Shown here piece by piece: positions 14,084 to 21,481 of a DNA stretch of 21,481 bases. Both the position numbers and the translations under genes were made by a program. Under the pieces are notes generated by a model, which made no database searches, had not been told where the DNA came from, and saw only the letters and a list, made by a program, of their open reading frames with translations. Positions within the stretch are counted from its first letter, which is position 1; every line of letters starts with the position of its first letter. The DNA lies in contig JAEWYI010000004.1 of NCBI GenBank assembly GCA_023395735.1, positions 1 through 21,481 on the forward strand, in the 5' to 3' direction. The DNA comes from Cyanobacteria bacterium OH_SFB_17. GTDB taxonomy: Bacteria > Cyanobacteriota > Vampirovibrionia > Gastranaerophilales > Gastranaerophilaceae.

Positions 14084-14929
14084 TTAGCCTTTAACTGCGC
14101 CTTCATTTTCTCCAGAAATGAAGTATTTTTGCATGGCAAGAAAGAAAATTACGATTGGAACGGTGGCAAGGATTGAGCCGGCTGCGATGAATCTCCAGTT
14201 AGAGCTAAACATTCCTTGAAGGTTGTTTACTCCGACGGGAAGAGTGTACATGGATTCTTTTGTAAGAACGATACTTGGCCATAGGAATTCGCCCCAGGAA
14301 CCTATAAAGGTAAATATTGCAAGGACTGCAAGCGAGGGTTTGACCATCGGCATAAGGACTTTAAAGAATACTTGGAATACGTTGCAGCCATCGACTACTG
14401 CTGCTTCTTCCATTTCTTTGGGGATTGCAAGAAAGGCTTGTCTCATGAGAAATATTCCAAAAGCGCTCACTGCAAAAGGCATTACGAGCCCGAGGTATCC
14501 CATAAAATTGTTTACTGAGTCTATTAGATGGAGTTTAAGGGTTATGAGGTAGACGGGAAGCATGATTGCTTGAAACGGAACCATTATTGTTGCAAGTACT
14601 GCAAAAAAGGAGAATTTTTTTCCGATGAATTCCATTCTTGCAAGCGGGTATGCGGCCATGGCAGATAGGATAAGGTTTAGTGCGACTGTTGCTCCTGCAA
14701 CAATCATGCTGTTAATGAAGTAGGCAACAAAATCAACTCTTTTCCAGACTCCTACATAGTTTTGCCAAGTAAAATCTGCTGGGATAATTTGGGGCGGATA
14801 TGCAAAAATATTTTCCGCATTTCCTTTGAGGGAGGTTGAAATTAGCCAGATGAAAGGAAAAATTGATAGTAGGGATGTGAATATTAAAATTGAATGGATT
14901 GATATTTTTTCAAGTAATTTTTTTATCAT
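14084..14929 (-). CDS. Carbohydrate ABC transporter permease (MalG/UgpE type)
   Basis: A 281-residue inner-membrane permease of the CUT1 sugar-importer type, with about six hydrophobic segments. The cytoplasmic coupling loop EEAAVVDG (174-181), followed by a conserved KVLMP segment, is the EAA motif that docks on the ATPase. The start is ATG 14929 with GGAAGG 7 nt upstream (14942-14937); the upstream in-frame TTG would translate that site. It follows its partner permease by 15 nt. Neither a periplasmic binding protein nor an MsmK/MalK ATPase is encoded next to it, so these must come from elsewhere. The substrate is not readable from the permease; sugars or polyols are likely. Confidence 0.88.
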   Translation of the reverse strand: MIKKLLEKISIHSILIFTSLLSIFPFIWLISTSLKGNAENIFAYPPQIIPADFTWQNYVGVWKRVDFVAYFINSMIVAGATVALNLILSAMAAYPLARMEFIGKKFSFFAVLATIMVPFQAIMLPVYLITLKLHLIDSVNNFMGYLGLVMPFAVSAFGIFLMRQAFLAIPKEMEEAAVVDGCNVFQVFFKVLMPMVKPSLAVLAIFTFIGSWGEFLWPSIVLTKESMYTLPVGVNNLQGMFSSNWRFIAAGSILATVPIVIFFLAMQKYFISGENEGAVKG

Positions 14930-14944
14930 TTTATTGCCTTCCAA

Positions 14945-15817
14945 CTATATTTGGTACTTATTTTTTTCAAAACAGAGAATATTTATCAGTGAAAATATCA
15001 TGACTATTATCAATAAGACGACAGCCATGGCAGAAGCGTAGCCCAGATCAAGATTTTCAAAAGCTCTTTCATAGATATAGTAAACGATTGTTTTGCTTGA
15101 GTTTAGCGGTCCACCTTTTGTCATGACGTAGATTTCGGCGAATACTTTCATCGCTGAAATTGCGCTGATTGTTGATACAAGTGCAATTGTGGGCATTATG
15201 TGTGGGATTGTCACTGTGAGGTGTTTTTTTAGGGCACCTGCGCCGTCAATGTCACAAGCTTCGTATAATTCTTTTGGGACGCTCATTAGTCCTGCAAGGT
15301 ATATCATCATGTAGTAGCCGACGCCTTTCCATATGGTCACAATGATTACGGAGATTAGGGCAAATCTTGTGTCAGTGAGCCATCCTATCGGGTTTAGTCC
15401 GAGTCTTGATATTAAATAATTTAGAATACCCTGATCGGCGTATAGCCATTTGAATGCGATAGCTGCGACTACTATTGAAACGATTACGGGAAGATAGATA
15501 AGGATTTTATACAGTGTAATTCCTTTGATTTTTTGATTTAGCAGAATTGCCAAAAACAGCGGAAAAATTGCCAGAATTGGAACAGCTATGAAAAGGTATA
15601 AAAAGGTGTTAAAAAGAACTTGATAAAAAATTGGGGATTGAAAAAGTTTAAAATAGTTTTGCAGCCCTACCCAATCAGGATTGTAGATACTTGTTGAATA
15701 ATCTTGGAAACTTAAAATAAAAGTTTGAAAAAACGGGATAAAAAAGAAGACAAGCAAAATTACGCCTGCAGGCAACAAAAAAAGATATGGAACATATTTT
15801 TTGTAATACTTAAGCAT
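14945..15817 (-). CDS. Sugar ABC transporter permease (MalF/UgpA type)
   Basis: A 290-residue inner-membrane permease, partner of the following gene. It has an N-terminal membrane anchor (YLFLLPAGVILL, 11-22), about five further hydrophobic segments, and the EAA loop YEACDIDGAG (185-194) with the following IPHIMP. Length is standard for UgpA-like permeases without the extra periplasmic loop of enteric MalF. ATG 15817 has only a weak GAAAGAG upstream. It starts 79 nt after uvrC on the same strand, so read-through from uvrC is possible. A poorly spaced TTGATT/GATAAT pair (15868-15838) in the gap could be its own promoter. Confidence 0.88.
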   Translation of the reverse strand: MLKYYKKYVPYLFLLPAGVILLVFFFIPFFQTFILSFQDYSTSIYNPDWVGLQNYFKLFQSPIFYQVLFNTFLYLFIAVPILAIFPLFLAILLNQKIKGITLYKILIYLPVIVSIVVAAIAFKWLYADQGILNYLISRLGLNPIGWLTDTRFALISVIIVTIWKGVGYYMMIYLAGLMSVPKELYEACDIDGAGALKKHLTVTIPHIMPTIALVSTISAISAMKVFAEIYVMTKGGPLNSSKTIVYYIYERAFENLDLGYASAMAVVLLIIVMIFSLINILCFEKNKYQI

Positions 15818-15896
15818 AAAAAAGTCTCTTTCGATGGATTATCCCGTTTATATTATTGCATCAATCAAGGCTTACGTGTTCATCTGTTTATCGGAT

Positions 15897-17558
15897 TTAT
15901 TTTATTTTAAGCTCTTTCGATCTTAATTTTCTATGGTAAGTAATCGCAAATCTGTGGGCTTCGTCTCTGATTCGTTGAAAAAGAAATAGGGCAGAGGAGT
16001 TTCTTGGAAGAATAATTGGGGTAGGATTATTTGGCAAGAATACTTCTTCTTCGCGTTTTGCAAGGGAAATGAAGTCTATTCCTTCGATTTGGAGTTCATT
16101 TACGATTTGCATAACGCTTGAAAGTTGACCTTTGCCTCCGTCGATAATTATTAGGTCAGGTTTTTCCCAGCCTTCTTCTTCGAGGCGTTTTAGTCTTCTT
16201 GTTAGGACTTCTTTCATGGATAAAAAGTCGTCTGGTTTACCTTTTTCTGTCCAATGGATGCGGAATTTTTTGTAGGAAGATTTTTTGCTTAGCCCGTTTA
16301 TGAATGTGACCATTGAGGCTACTGTATTTGTGCCTTGGATGTGGGAAATATCGTAACATTCGATTCTGTGAGGGAAATTTGTTAATTTTAATTTTTCGGC
16401 TAAAAAAGCTCCTATTTCGTTAAAATCATCTCTGATTTTAGACATTTTTTCGATTTTTGCGTTGTTTAAGAGTACTGTTGCATTTTTGTCGGCAAGGGCT
16501 TGAAGCTCTTGTCCTTGTTTGGTTTTTGCGTAGCTGATTTTTACTTTTTTCTTTGACAAAATTTCAAGCCATTCTTGATAAAGCTCTTTGTCTCCAAGAG
16601 ATTCAAGCTCTTTGGAAACTATTTTATCCGGGAATTCTAAGGTAAGGTTTGAATAATATTCTTGGAAGAACACTTCAAAAAATTCGGATGATTCTGCATC
16701 GGATACAAAGTAGGTAAAATCCTTTTTGTCGATAAGTCTTCCTTCTCTAATCATTAGTATAACTATGGCGAAAATTCCGTCTTCAACCATTAGTGAGATA
16801 ACGTCTTCGTTCAATTTTGTGTTTTCAAAGACAACTTTTTGTCTTTCGAGAGTTTTTTTCAAATCCAGATAGCTGTCTCTCAGTCTTGCGGCTTTTTCAA
16901 ATTGTAGAGAGTCGGAGTATTTTTGGACTTGTTCCATCAAATATTTTAGGAGTTCGGTTTGTTTTCCTTGCAAAAATAATTCGACTTGAGCAACAAGCGC
17001 TTTGTATTCTTGTGATGTGACCATGTTTTGACAAGGAGCAAGACAGCGCCCTATTTGATAATACAGGCATGGACGATTTTTAAATTTTGGCGTTTTGCAT
17101 TGTTTTAGTGGAAAAATTTTTTTTAAAAAATCTAAAGTTGCCCACATTGCACGAGCATCTGTGTAGGGGCCGAAATATTTACCTTTTTCGAGATTTTTAT
17201 TTTTTTTTCTTGTGACAACGATTCGTGGAAAATCTTCGTCGGTTATCAAAAAATAGGGATATTTTTTGTCGTCTTTAAGCAAAATATTGTATTTCGGCTG
17301 ATGTTTTTTTATAAGATGAGATTCAAGAATTAGGGCTTCTGCTTCTGAATTTGTGATAATGTATTCGAGATTTTCTATTTGCGGAACAAGGATGTTTAAT
17401 TTTGCCCCTTCAAGCGTCTTGTTAAAGTAGCTTTTGACCCTTTTTTTAAGGTTTTTTGCTTTCCCGATATAGATAATTTGGCCTTCTTGATTGTGGTAAA
17501 GATAACAGCCTGGAAGGTTTGGGAGAAGTTTGAGTTTTTCAGATAGAGTCTTGTTCAT
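15897..17558 (-). CDS. uvrC: UvrABC excinuclease subunit UvrC, lacking the C-terminal HhH domain
   Basis: A 553-residue nuclease making both incisions in nucleotide excision repair. The GIY-YIG domain (17-95) shows GCYLY, YIGKAKNL and R40. The four cysteines C154, C164, C172 and C176 match the FeS-cluster region. A UVR domain that binds UvrB lies at about 205-240. The RNase H-like endonuclease domain has D403 (YDISHIQGT), D443/D444, D473 (IDGGKGQL) and H535. The protein stops a few residues after HRKLRSKEL, exactly where the tandem helix-hairpin-helix DNA-binding domain (about 60 residues) normally starts. Its start has a good promoter but no Shine-Dalgarno. Divergent from clpB. Confidence 0.93.
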   Translation of the reverse strand: MNKTLSEKLKLLPNLPGCYLYHNQEGQIIYIGKAKNLKKRVKSYFNKTLEGAKLNILVPQIENLEYIITNSEAEALILESHLIKKHQPKYNILLKDDKKYPYFLITDEDFPRIVVTRKKNKNLEKGKYFGPYTDARAMWATLDFLKKIFPLKQCKTPKFKNRPCLYYQIGRCLAPCQNMVTSQEYKALVAQVELFLQGKQTELLKYLMEQVQKYSDSLQFEKAARLRDSYLDLKKTLERQKVVFENTKLNEDVISLMVEDGIFAIVILMIREGRLIDKKDFTYFVSDAESSEFFEVFFQEYYSNLTLEFPDKIVSKELESLGDKELYQEWLEILSKKKVKISYAKTKQGQELQALADKNATVLLNNAKIEKMSKIRDDFNEIGAFLAEKLKLTNFPHRIECYDISHIQGTNTVASMVTFINGLSKKSSYKKFRIHWTEKGKPDDFLSMKEVLTRRLKRLEEEGWEKPDLIIIDGGKGQLSSVMQIVNELQIEGIDFISLAKREEEVFLPNNPTPIILPRNSSALFLFQRIRDEAHRFAITYHRKLRSKELKIK

Positions 17559-17564
17559 AATAAG

Positions 17565-17593
17565 ATTATAAACATAAAAGTCGGATAAGTGAA
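17565..17593 (-). promoter_or_regulatory. Predicted sigma-70 promoter of uvrC
   Basis: On the minus strand TTCACT (17593-17588), a 17-nt spacer, and a consensus TATAAT (17570-17565). Only 6 nt separate the -10 from ATG 17558, so transcription would start at or within the start codon and the message would be leaderless. Confidence 0.6.
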
Positions 17594-17607
17594 TAGATGA
17601 AAAAATT

Positions 17608-17635
17608 TTGACTTTATTTTAAAATTAAATATACT
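17608..17635 (+). promoter_or_regulatory. Predicted promoter of clpB
   Basis: TTGACT (17608-17613), a 16-nt spacer, and TATACT (17630-17635). Transcription from here would give a leader of about 138 nt containing the 10-bp inverted repeat. An alternative -10 (TAAAAT, 17735-17740) sits inside that repeat but lacks a -35. Confidence 0.45.
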
Positions 17636-17721
17636 GATTGAAAATTTAGCTTAATAAAAAGTTAATAAAAAATAAATTTTTCTGATTTTTTTAAAAAAGG
17701 CATTATATTAATAAATATGGC

Positions 17722-17756
17722 AGATAAGTTTCTGTAAAATAGTCTAAAACTTATCT
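17722..17756. promoter_or_regulatory. Perfect 10-bp inverted repeat upstream of clpB
   Basis: AGATAAGTTT at 17722-17731 and AAACTTATCT at 17747-17756 are exact reverse complements separated by 15 nt. The loop contains TAAAAT, a possible -10. The right arm ends 13 nt before the GGAG ribosome site of clpB. It could be a heat-shock repressor operator or a structure in the mRNA leader. It is not CIRCE, whose TTAGCACTC half-site is absent. Confidence 0.6.
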
Positions 17757-17779
17757 TTTGATCTTAAATGGAGTTTTTT

Positions 17780-20371
17780 ATGATTAATTTTGACAAATTT
17801 ACCAACTATTCTCAAGAAATTTTGGCTTCTGCGCAGAATATAATGGCGGCTCACAAAAATTTTGAGCTTCAGCCTGAGCATATTTTGCTTGCGATGGTAA
17901 AAGATGCAGAAGGTTTCAGCGGAGATTATTTGAGTGAGCTTAAAGTCTTGAATCAAGGTTTTATAGACAGAGTTGTCAAGGCTGTGAATGATTTTCCGAC
18001 AGTTTCAGGTCCTGTTAATACTCAGCAGTTGTTTTTATCTCAAAAAACAAACGAGCTGCTTGATTTAGCGGATGCTCAGGCAGTTGAGCTAAAAGATGAT
18101 TTTATAAGCATGGAGCATATTTTGCTTGCGATGACAAAAATTACTCACAGTGTTCAAACGCTTCTGGCAGAGTTTGGCGTAAGTTCTAATTCGGTTTTAA
18201 AAGCAATGAAAAAAATAAGAGGAAATAAAAAAGTGGATAATAAAGATGCTGAAGAAATGTACAAAGCGCTCGAAAAATATTCTCAAGATTTAACAGAGCG
18301 TGCGAGAAAAGGCAAACTTGACCCTGTAATCGGGCGTGATGAAGAAGTTCGCCGTATCATTCAGGTTTTAAACAGAAGAACAAAAAACAATCCTTGTTTG
18401 ATAGGTGAGCCTGGAGTCGGTAAAACAGCTATTATAGAAGGGCTTGCACAAAGAATCGTAAGAGGCGATGTTCCTGAAAGTTTAAAAGATGTAAAACTCA
18501 TAGCACTTGATATGGGTGCTTTAATCGCAGGTGCAAAATACAGGGGTGAATTTGAAGAGCGCTTGAAAGCGGTTTTAAAAGAAGTTGAAGACTCAAATGG
18601 CGAAATAGTTATGTTTATAGATGAAATTCACACAGTTGTAGGCGCAGGTGCCACAGAAGGGTCTATGGACGCCGGAAACCTTTTGAAACCAATGCTTGCA
18701 CGCGGTGTGCTTAGAACAATAGGAGCAACTACAATCAACGAATACAGAAAATATATTGAAAAAGATCCGGCACTGGAAAGACGTTTTCAGCCTGTGATGA
18801 TTGATGAGCCTTCTGTTGAAGATACAATAAGTATTTTGAGAGGGTTGAAGGAAAAATACGAAGTTCACCATGGGGTAAGAATTCTTGATTCTGCCTTAAT
18901 TCAGGCAGCAAAACTTTCTGACAGATACATCACAGACAGATTCTTGCCAGACAAAGCTATTGACTTGATTGACGAAGCGGCATCTTCTCTAAGAATTGAA
19001 ATTGATTCTATGCCAGAAGAAATCGACACGATGATGAGGCAAAAAATTCAACTTGAAATAGAACGTGAAGCTTTGAAAAAAGAATCAGGCTTTGAGGTTG
19101 AGGAAAAAATTAAAAATATCTCAAAACAAATTGATGAATTTGAGAAAAAAATTAATATTTTAAAAACTCAGTGGACTTTGGAAAAAAGTGTTATCACAAG
19201 CGAAGCTGCAACCAAAGAAGAGATAGAAGAAGTTAAGCGAAAAATAGAAGAAGCAGAAAGAAACGCTGATCTTCAAACAGCAGCAGAGCTAAAATACGGA
19301 AAGCTTTTGGAGTTAGAAAAAAAACTTTCGGAAAATCAAAAAAAAGAAAGAACCTCAAATCAGCTTTTGAAAGAAGAAATTGATGATGAAGATATCGCAA
19401 ACGTTGTAAGCAAATGGACAGGGATTCCTGTAAACAGACTTATTGAAAGTGAGATGCAAAAATTATTAAAGATGGAAGATGCTCTTCATAAAAGAGTTGT
19501 AGGTCAAGATGAGGCTGTTACTGTTGTTGCAGATTCAATACGTCGTGCGCGCTCTGGTTTGAAAGATCCTAAAAGACCGATTGGTACATTTCTTTTCTTG
19601 GGGCCGACAGGTGTCGGTAAAACCGAGCTTGCAAAGGCTTTGGCTGAATTTATGTTCAATGACGAAGAAGCTTTAATAAGAATTGACATGACAGAATATA
19701 TGGAAAAACATAATGTTGCAAGGCTTGTAGGTGCGCCTCCGGGGTATGTCGGATATGAAGAAGGCGGCCAATTGACAGAAAAAGTAAGAAGAAAACCTTA
19801 TTCGGTCGTGCTTTTTGATGAAATAGAAAAAGCGCACCCTGATGTTTTTAATATAATGCTTCAGATATTCGATGACGGCAGGCTAACCGATTCGAAAGGC
19901 AGAACCGTAGATTTTAAAAATACGGTGATAATCATGACTTCAAACATCGCAAGCGAGTTGATTCTTGAAGGGACTTTAAACCCAAATTCAAATTTTGAAT
20001 CGGTGAAAGAAAATGTGATGGCGGCTTTAAGAGACAAATTTAAACCTGAGTTTTTGAATAGAATTGATGAAACAATTTTCTTTAAAGGTTTAACATTAAA
20101 TCAACTCTCCTCAATCGTGGATATTCAAGTTGAATATTTGCAAAATTTGTTGAAAGAACAAGAAATTACGCTTGATATAACAGAAGAAGCGAAAGAATTT
20201 TTGGCAAGAGAAGGTTACAACCCGCTTTACGGTGCAAGACCACTGAAGCGTGTAATCAGGCAGTTGGTGGAAAATCCTTTGTCTAAGTTGATACTTTCCC
20301 AAAAATTTTCGCGCGGCGACAACATCATTGTTGATGTAGATGAAGAAGAAATTAAATTTATAAAAGATTAG
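17780..20371 (+). CDS. clpB: ATP-dependent chaperone ClpB
   Basis: An 863-residue Hsp100 disaggregase that, with DnaK, pulls polypeptides out of aggregates. Domains in order are the N-terminal Clp repeat domain (1-145), AAA+ module 1 with Walker A GEPGVGKT (209-216) and Walker B (VMFIDEIH), a charged coiled-coil middle domain (about 405-530), and AAA+ module 2 with GPTGVGKT (608-615) and VLFDEIEKAH. No ClpP-binding loop of ClpA/ClpC type is evident, and the long middle domain supports ClpB. The start is ATG 17780: GGAG, which lies inside the upstream in-frame ATG stretch at 17768, is 7 nt away, and INFDKFTNYSQE is the usual N-terminus. A dyad precedes the gene. Confidence 0.96.
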   Translation: MINFDKFTNYSQEILASAQNIMAAHKNFELQPEHILLAMVKDAEGFSGDYLSELKVLNQGFIDRVVKAVNDFPTVSGPVNTQQLFLSQKTNELLDLADAQAVELKDDFISMEHILLAMTKITHSVQTLLAEFGVSSNSVLKAMKKIRGNKKVDNKDAEEMYKALEKYSQDLTERARKGKLDPVIGRDEEVRRIIQVLNRRTKNNPCLIGEPGVGKTAIIEGLAQRIVRGDVPESLKDVKLIALDMGALIAGAKYRGEFEERLKAVLKEVEDSNGEIVMFIDEIHTVVGAGATEGSMDAGNLLKPMLARGVLRTIGATTINEYRKYIEKDPALERRFQPVMIDEPSVEDTISILRGLKEKYEVHHGVRILDSALIQAAKLSDRYITDRFLPDKAIDLIDEAASSLRIEIDSMPEEIDTMMRQKIQLEIEREALKKESGFEVEEKIKNISKQIDEFEKKINILKTQWTLEKSVITSEAATKEEIEEVKRKIEEAERNADLQTAAELKYGKLLELEKKLSENQKKERTSNQLLKEEIDDEDIANVVSKWTGIPVNRLIESEMQKLLKMEDALHKRVVGQDEAVTVVADSIRRARSGLKDPKRPIGTFLFLGPTGVGKTELAKALAEFMFNDEEALIRIDMTEYMEKHNVARLVGAPPGYVGYEEGGQLTEKVRRKPYSVVLFDEIEKAHPDVFNIMLQIFDDGRLTDSKGRTVDFKNTVIIMTSNIASELILEGTLNPNSNFESVKENVMAALRDKFKPEFLNRIDETIFFKGLTLNQLSSIVDIQVEYLQNLLKEQEITLDITEEAKEFLAREGYNPLYGARPLKRVIRQLVENPLSKLILSQKFSRGDNIIVDVDEEEIKFIKD

Positions 20372-20392
20372 TAAAAATAAAAATTAATCTTT
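20363..20392. terminator. Possible bidirectional hairpin across two convergent stop codons
   Basis: AAAGATTA (20363-20370) pairs with TAATCTTT (20385-20392). It can extend by a G-U and a T-A pair, leaving a 10-nt A-rich loop. Both the clpB stop and the minus-strand mannosidase stop lie in or beside the stem. AT-rich and without a T run, so only tentative as a terminator. Confidence 0.3.
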
Positions 20393-21481
20393 GTGATTGC
20401 CGTATTTGACAATAATTTGCGGATACATTTCTTCTATGCGTTTTTGGGCATCATCAATGTTTCCAAATCCAATCGCTAGCTCTGTTGAATTTTGATTGAG
20501 CTGAAAAGCCTCATGAACAGGAATAGGAGGGCCTGCAGGAGTTGTGCGAGCAGGATTTTTCGGGTTAGAAATTATTCCGATTGAGCGCAAAAGCGTTATC
20601 AGGATTTGATTTTTTTTGACTTCGTATTCAAAAAGTCCTTTTGTTAAAAATTCCACTCCTTGAGCTTGTAAATATCCTTGCATTGGTGCAGTGTTTGTTT
20701 TTGCTTCAATGCCTTTTGCTTTTGGAAGATTTTTTCTTATTTCATAATTCGGGTCAAAATTTCTTTCGACAAAATATCCCATATCTTTTGACAAAGTCTT
20801 ATCCACAGGCTTTTTTAAGTTAAATCCGATTTGTAAAAGGTGATTTTTTGTTTTGTTTTTCCAATTTGTTTTTATTTTAAGAATTTCAGAATTTTTAGTT
20901 AAGCTAAATTCTGCTAATAAGATTGTTTTGTTGATTTTAAATTTTGCTTCGATTGAGCATTTTAATTTACCTTCTTCTTTTATTTTAGAAGAAATCAATT
21001 CGCTTTTTAGCCCTTTATCACTTGCTAAAGGACCAAAATTGTAGCAGTCGCCTTTGTCTTTAAAATCGTAGAATTGAATAAAGTCAACAAATTGTTCGCC
21101 GTTTTTTTTGTTTATGAGATTGATTTTTCCGTTTTTGAAAGTGAGAACAATATTTGAATTTTCAAGCCTTGTGTCTGAAACCTTCAAATCAATTTCGTAA
21201 AAAATTTCTGGGTACAATTTTTTAGGTTTAGACAAAACTTTGGATGGGGATTTGCACTCGATTTCTGTCAGGTAGGTATAAATATTTTTGTAATCTTCAG
21301 TCACAGGAATTCTTTGTGTATTATAGAGAAGATTGTCTTCAAACCCTTGCCTTGTACTTATAAGCTGAGCTTTTGAAGGTGGAACAATTTCATCTGTTTC
21401 AAATTCAATCACTCCGCTAAAATCATGGTCTGAAAGATTTACGATAAAAGAAGATTCGCCTGAGTCGAGTTTTATTTCTTC
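20384..21481 (-). CDS. Alpha-mannosidase, GH38-like, C-terminal part (runs off the window)
   Basis: The minus-strand frame stays open to the window edge, 23 codons beyond the GTG at 21412, so this is the 3' part (365 codons) of a longer gene. The sequence matches the C-terminal beta-sandwich region of GH38 alpha-mannosidases: a DFIQFYDFKDKGDCYNFGP segment equivalent to their D-GD-YN site, then QGYLQAQG, LFEYEV, and LLRSIGIISN followed by PARTTPAGPPIPVHEAF, the counterpart of the family R-S-G ... TRPG-AGP-PTP-A pattern. The N-terminal catalytic domain lies outside, so activity cannot be judged. It ends 12 nt from clpB. It probably trims mannose from glycans; identification is by motif only. 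Confidence 0.7.
   Translation of the reverse strand, partial: EEIKLDSGESSFIVNLSDHDFSGVIEFETDEIVPPSKAQLISTRQGFEDNLLYNTQRIPVTEDYKNIYTYLTEIECKSPSKVLSKPKKLYPEIFYEIDLKVSDTRLENSNIVLTFKNGKINLINKKNGEQFVDFIQFYDFKDKGDCYNFGPLASDKGLKSELISSKIKEEGKLKCSIEAKFKINKTILLAEFSLTKNSEILKIKTNWKNKTKNHLLQIGFNLKKPVDKTLSKDMGYFVERNFDPNYEIRKNLPKAKGIEAKTNTAPMQGYLQAQGVEFLTKGLFEYEVKKNQILITLLRSIGIISNPKNPARTTPAGPPIPVHEAFQLNQNSTELAIGFGNIDDAQKRIEEMYPQIIVKYGNHKD

Noticed and set aside
15818..15896. Frameshifted HhH remnant of uvrC
   Set aside because: The 79-nt gap is too short, and the region after the stop shows no IPGIG-like motif.
17559..17779. CIRCE or sigma-32 element for clpB
   Set aside because: No TTAGCACTC-N9-GAGTGCTAA and no CTTGAA/CCCCAT pair is present; only the unrelated 10-bp dyad is found.
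17780..20371. ClpC or ClpA instead of ClpB
   Set aside because: The long coiled-coil middle domain, the overall length and the N-terminus fit ClpB, and no ClpP-docking loop motif was recognised.
1..21481. tRNA, rRNA, riboswitch or insertion sequence
   Set aside because: No cloverleaf, rRNA core sequence, known riboswitch core or transposase gene was recognised by eye on either strand. Small ncRNAs cannot be excluded without a covariance-model search.

Overview
The window is AT-rich (roughly one third G+C by eye), gene-dense bacterial chromosome. Best guess for the source is an uncultured gut anaerobe of the Gastranaerophilales (Vampirovibrionia/'Melainabacteria'). The reasons are a ferredoxin-linked 2-oxoacid oxidoreductase, a flavodiiron protein, a class III prepilin N-terminus of the FTLAEVLITLG type, and a lineage-style hypothetical protein with a PAFKG segment near its N-terminus. 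This placement is inference from gene content, not from a marker-gene comparison.

Layout. (1) 1-65 (-): start of a pilin-like gene running off the left edge, divergent from (2) 188-2888 (+): a four-gene operon for a 2-oxoacid:ferredoxin oxidoreductase in the order delta-alpha-beta-gamma (korDABC or vor-like). (3) 2865-6984 (-): a surface-sugar operon transcribed as rfbF, an SDR epimerase/reductase, rfbG, then an FAD-dependent oxidoreductase. It should make a CDP-6-deoxyhexose. (4) 7223-8948 (+): a DxD-containing putative glycosyltransferase and a GT11 alpha-1,2-fucosyltransferase, divergent from the rfb operon. (5) 8962-10146 (-): a flavodiiron O2/NO reductase. (6) 10228-11187 (+): holA. (7) 11440-13760 (+): two translationally coupled, unrecognised membrane-associated proteins that look like diverged paralogues. 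(8) 13761-14083: the only long gene-free stretch, with two hairpins and an 8-bp tandem repeat. (9) 14084-15817 (-): two sugar ABC permeases without binding protein or ATPase. (10) 15897-17558 (-): uvrC lacking its usual C-terminal HhH domain. (11) 17780-20371 (+): clpB, preceded by a perfect 10-bp inverted repeat. (12) 20384-21481 (-): C-terminal part of a GH38-type alpha-mannosidase, cut by the right edge.

How it fits together. The metabolism is that of a fermentative anaerobe: low-potential ferredoxin chemistry from Kor and oxygen/NO detoxification by the flavodiiron protein. Two facing transcription units build a fucosylated or 6-deoxyhexose-containing surface glycan. The ABC permeases and the alpha-mannosidase suggest uptake and breakdown of sugars. 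The least explained items are the paralogous membrane pair with three back-to-back dyads upstream, the dyad in front of clpB, the HhH-less UvrC, and a recurring TGNTAAAAT extended -10 with several apparently leaderless starts.
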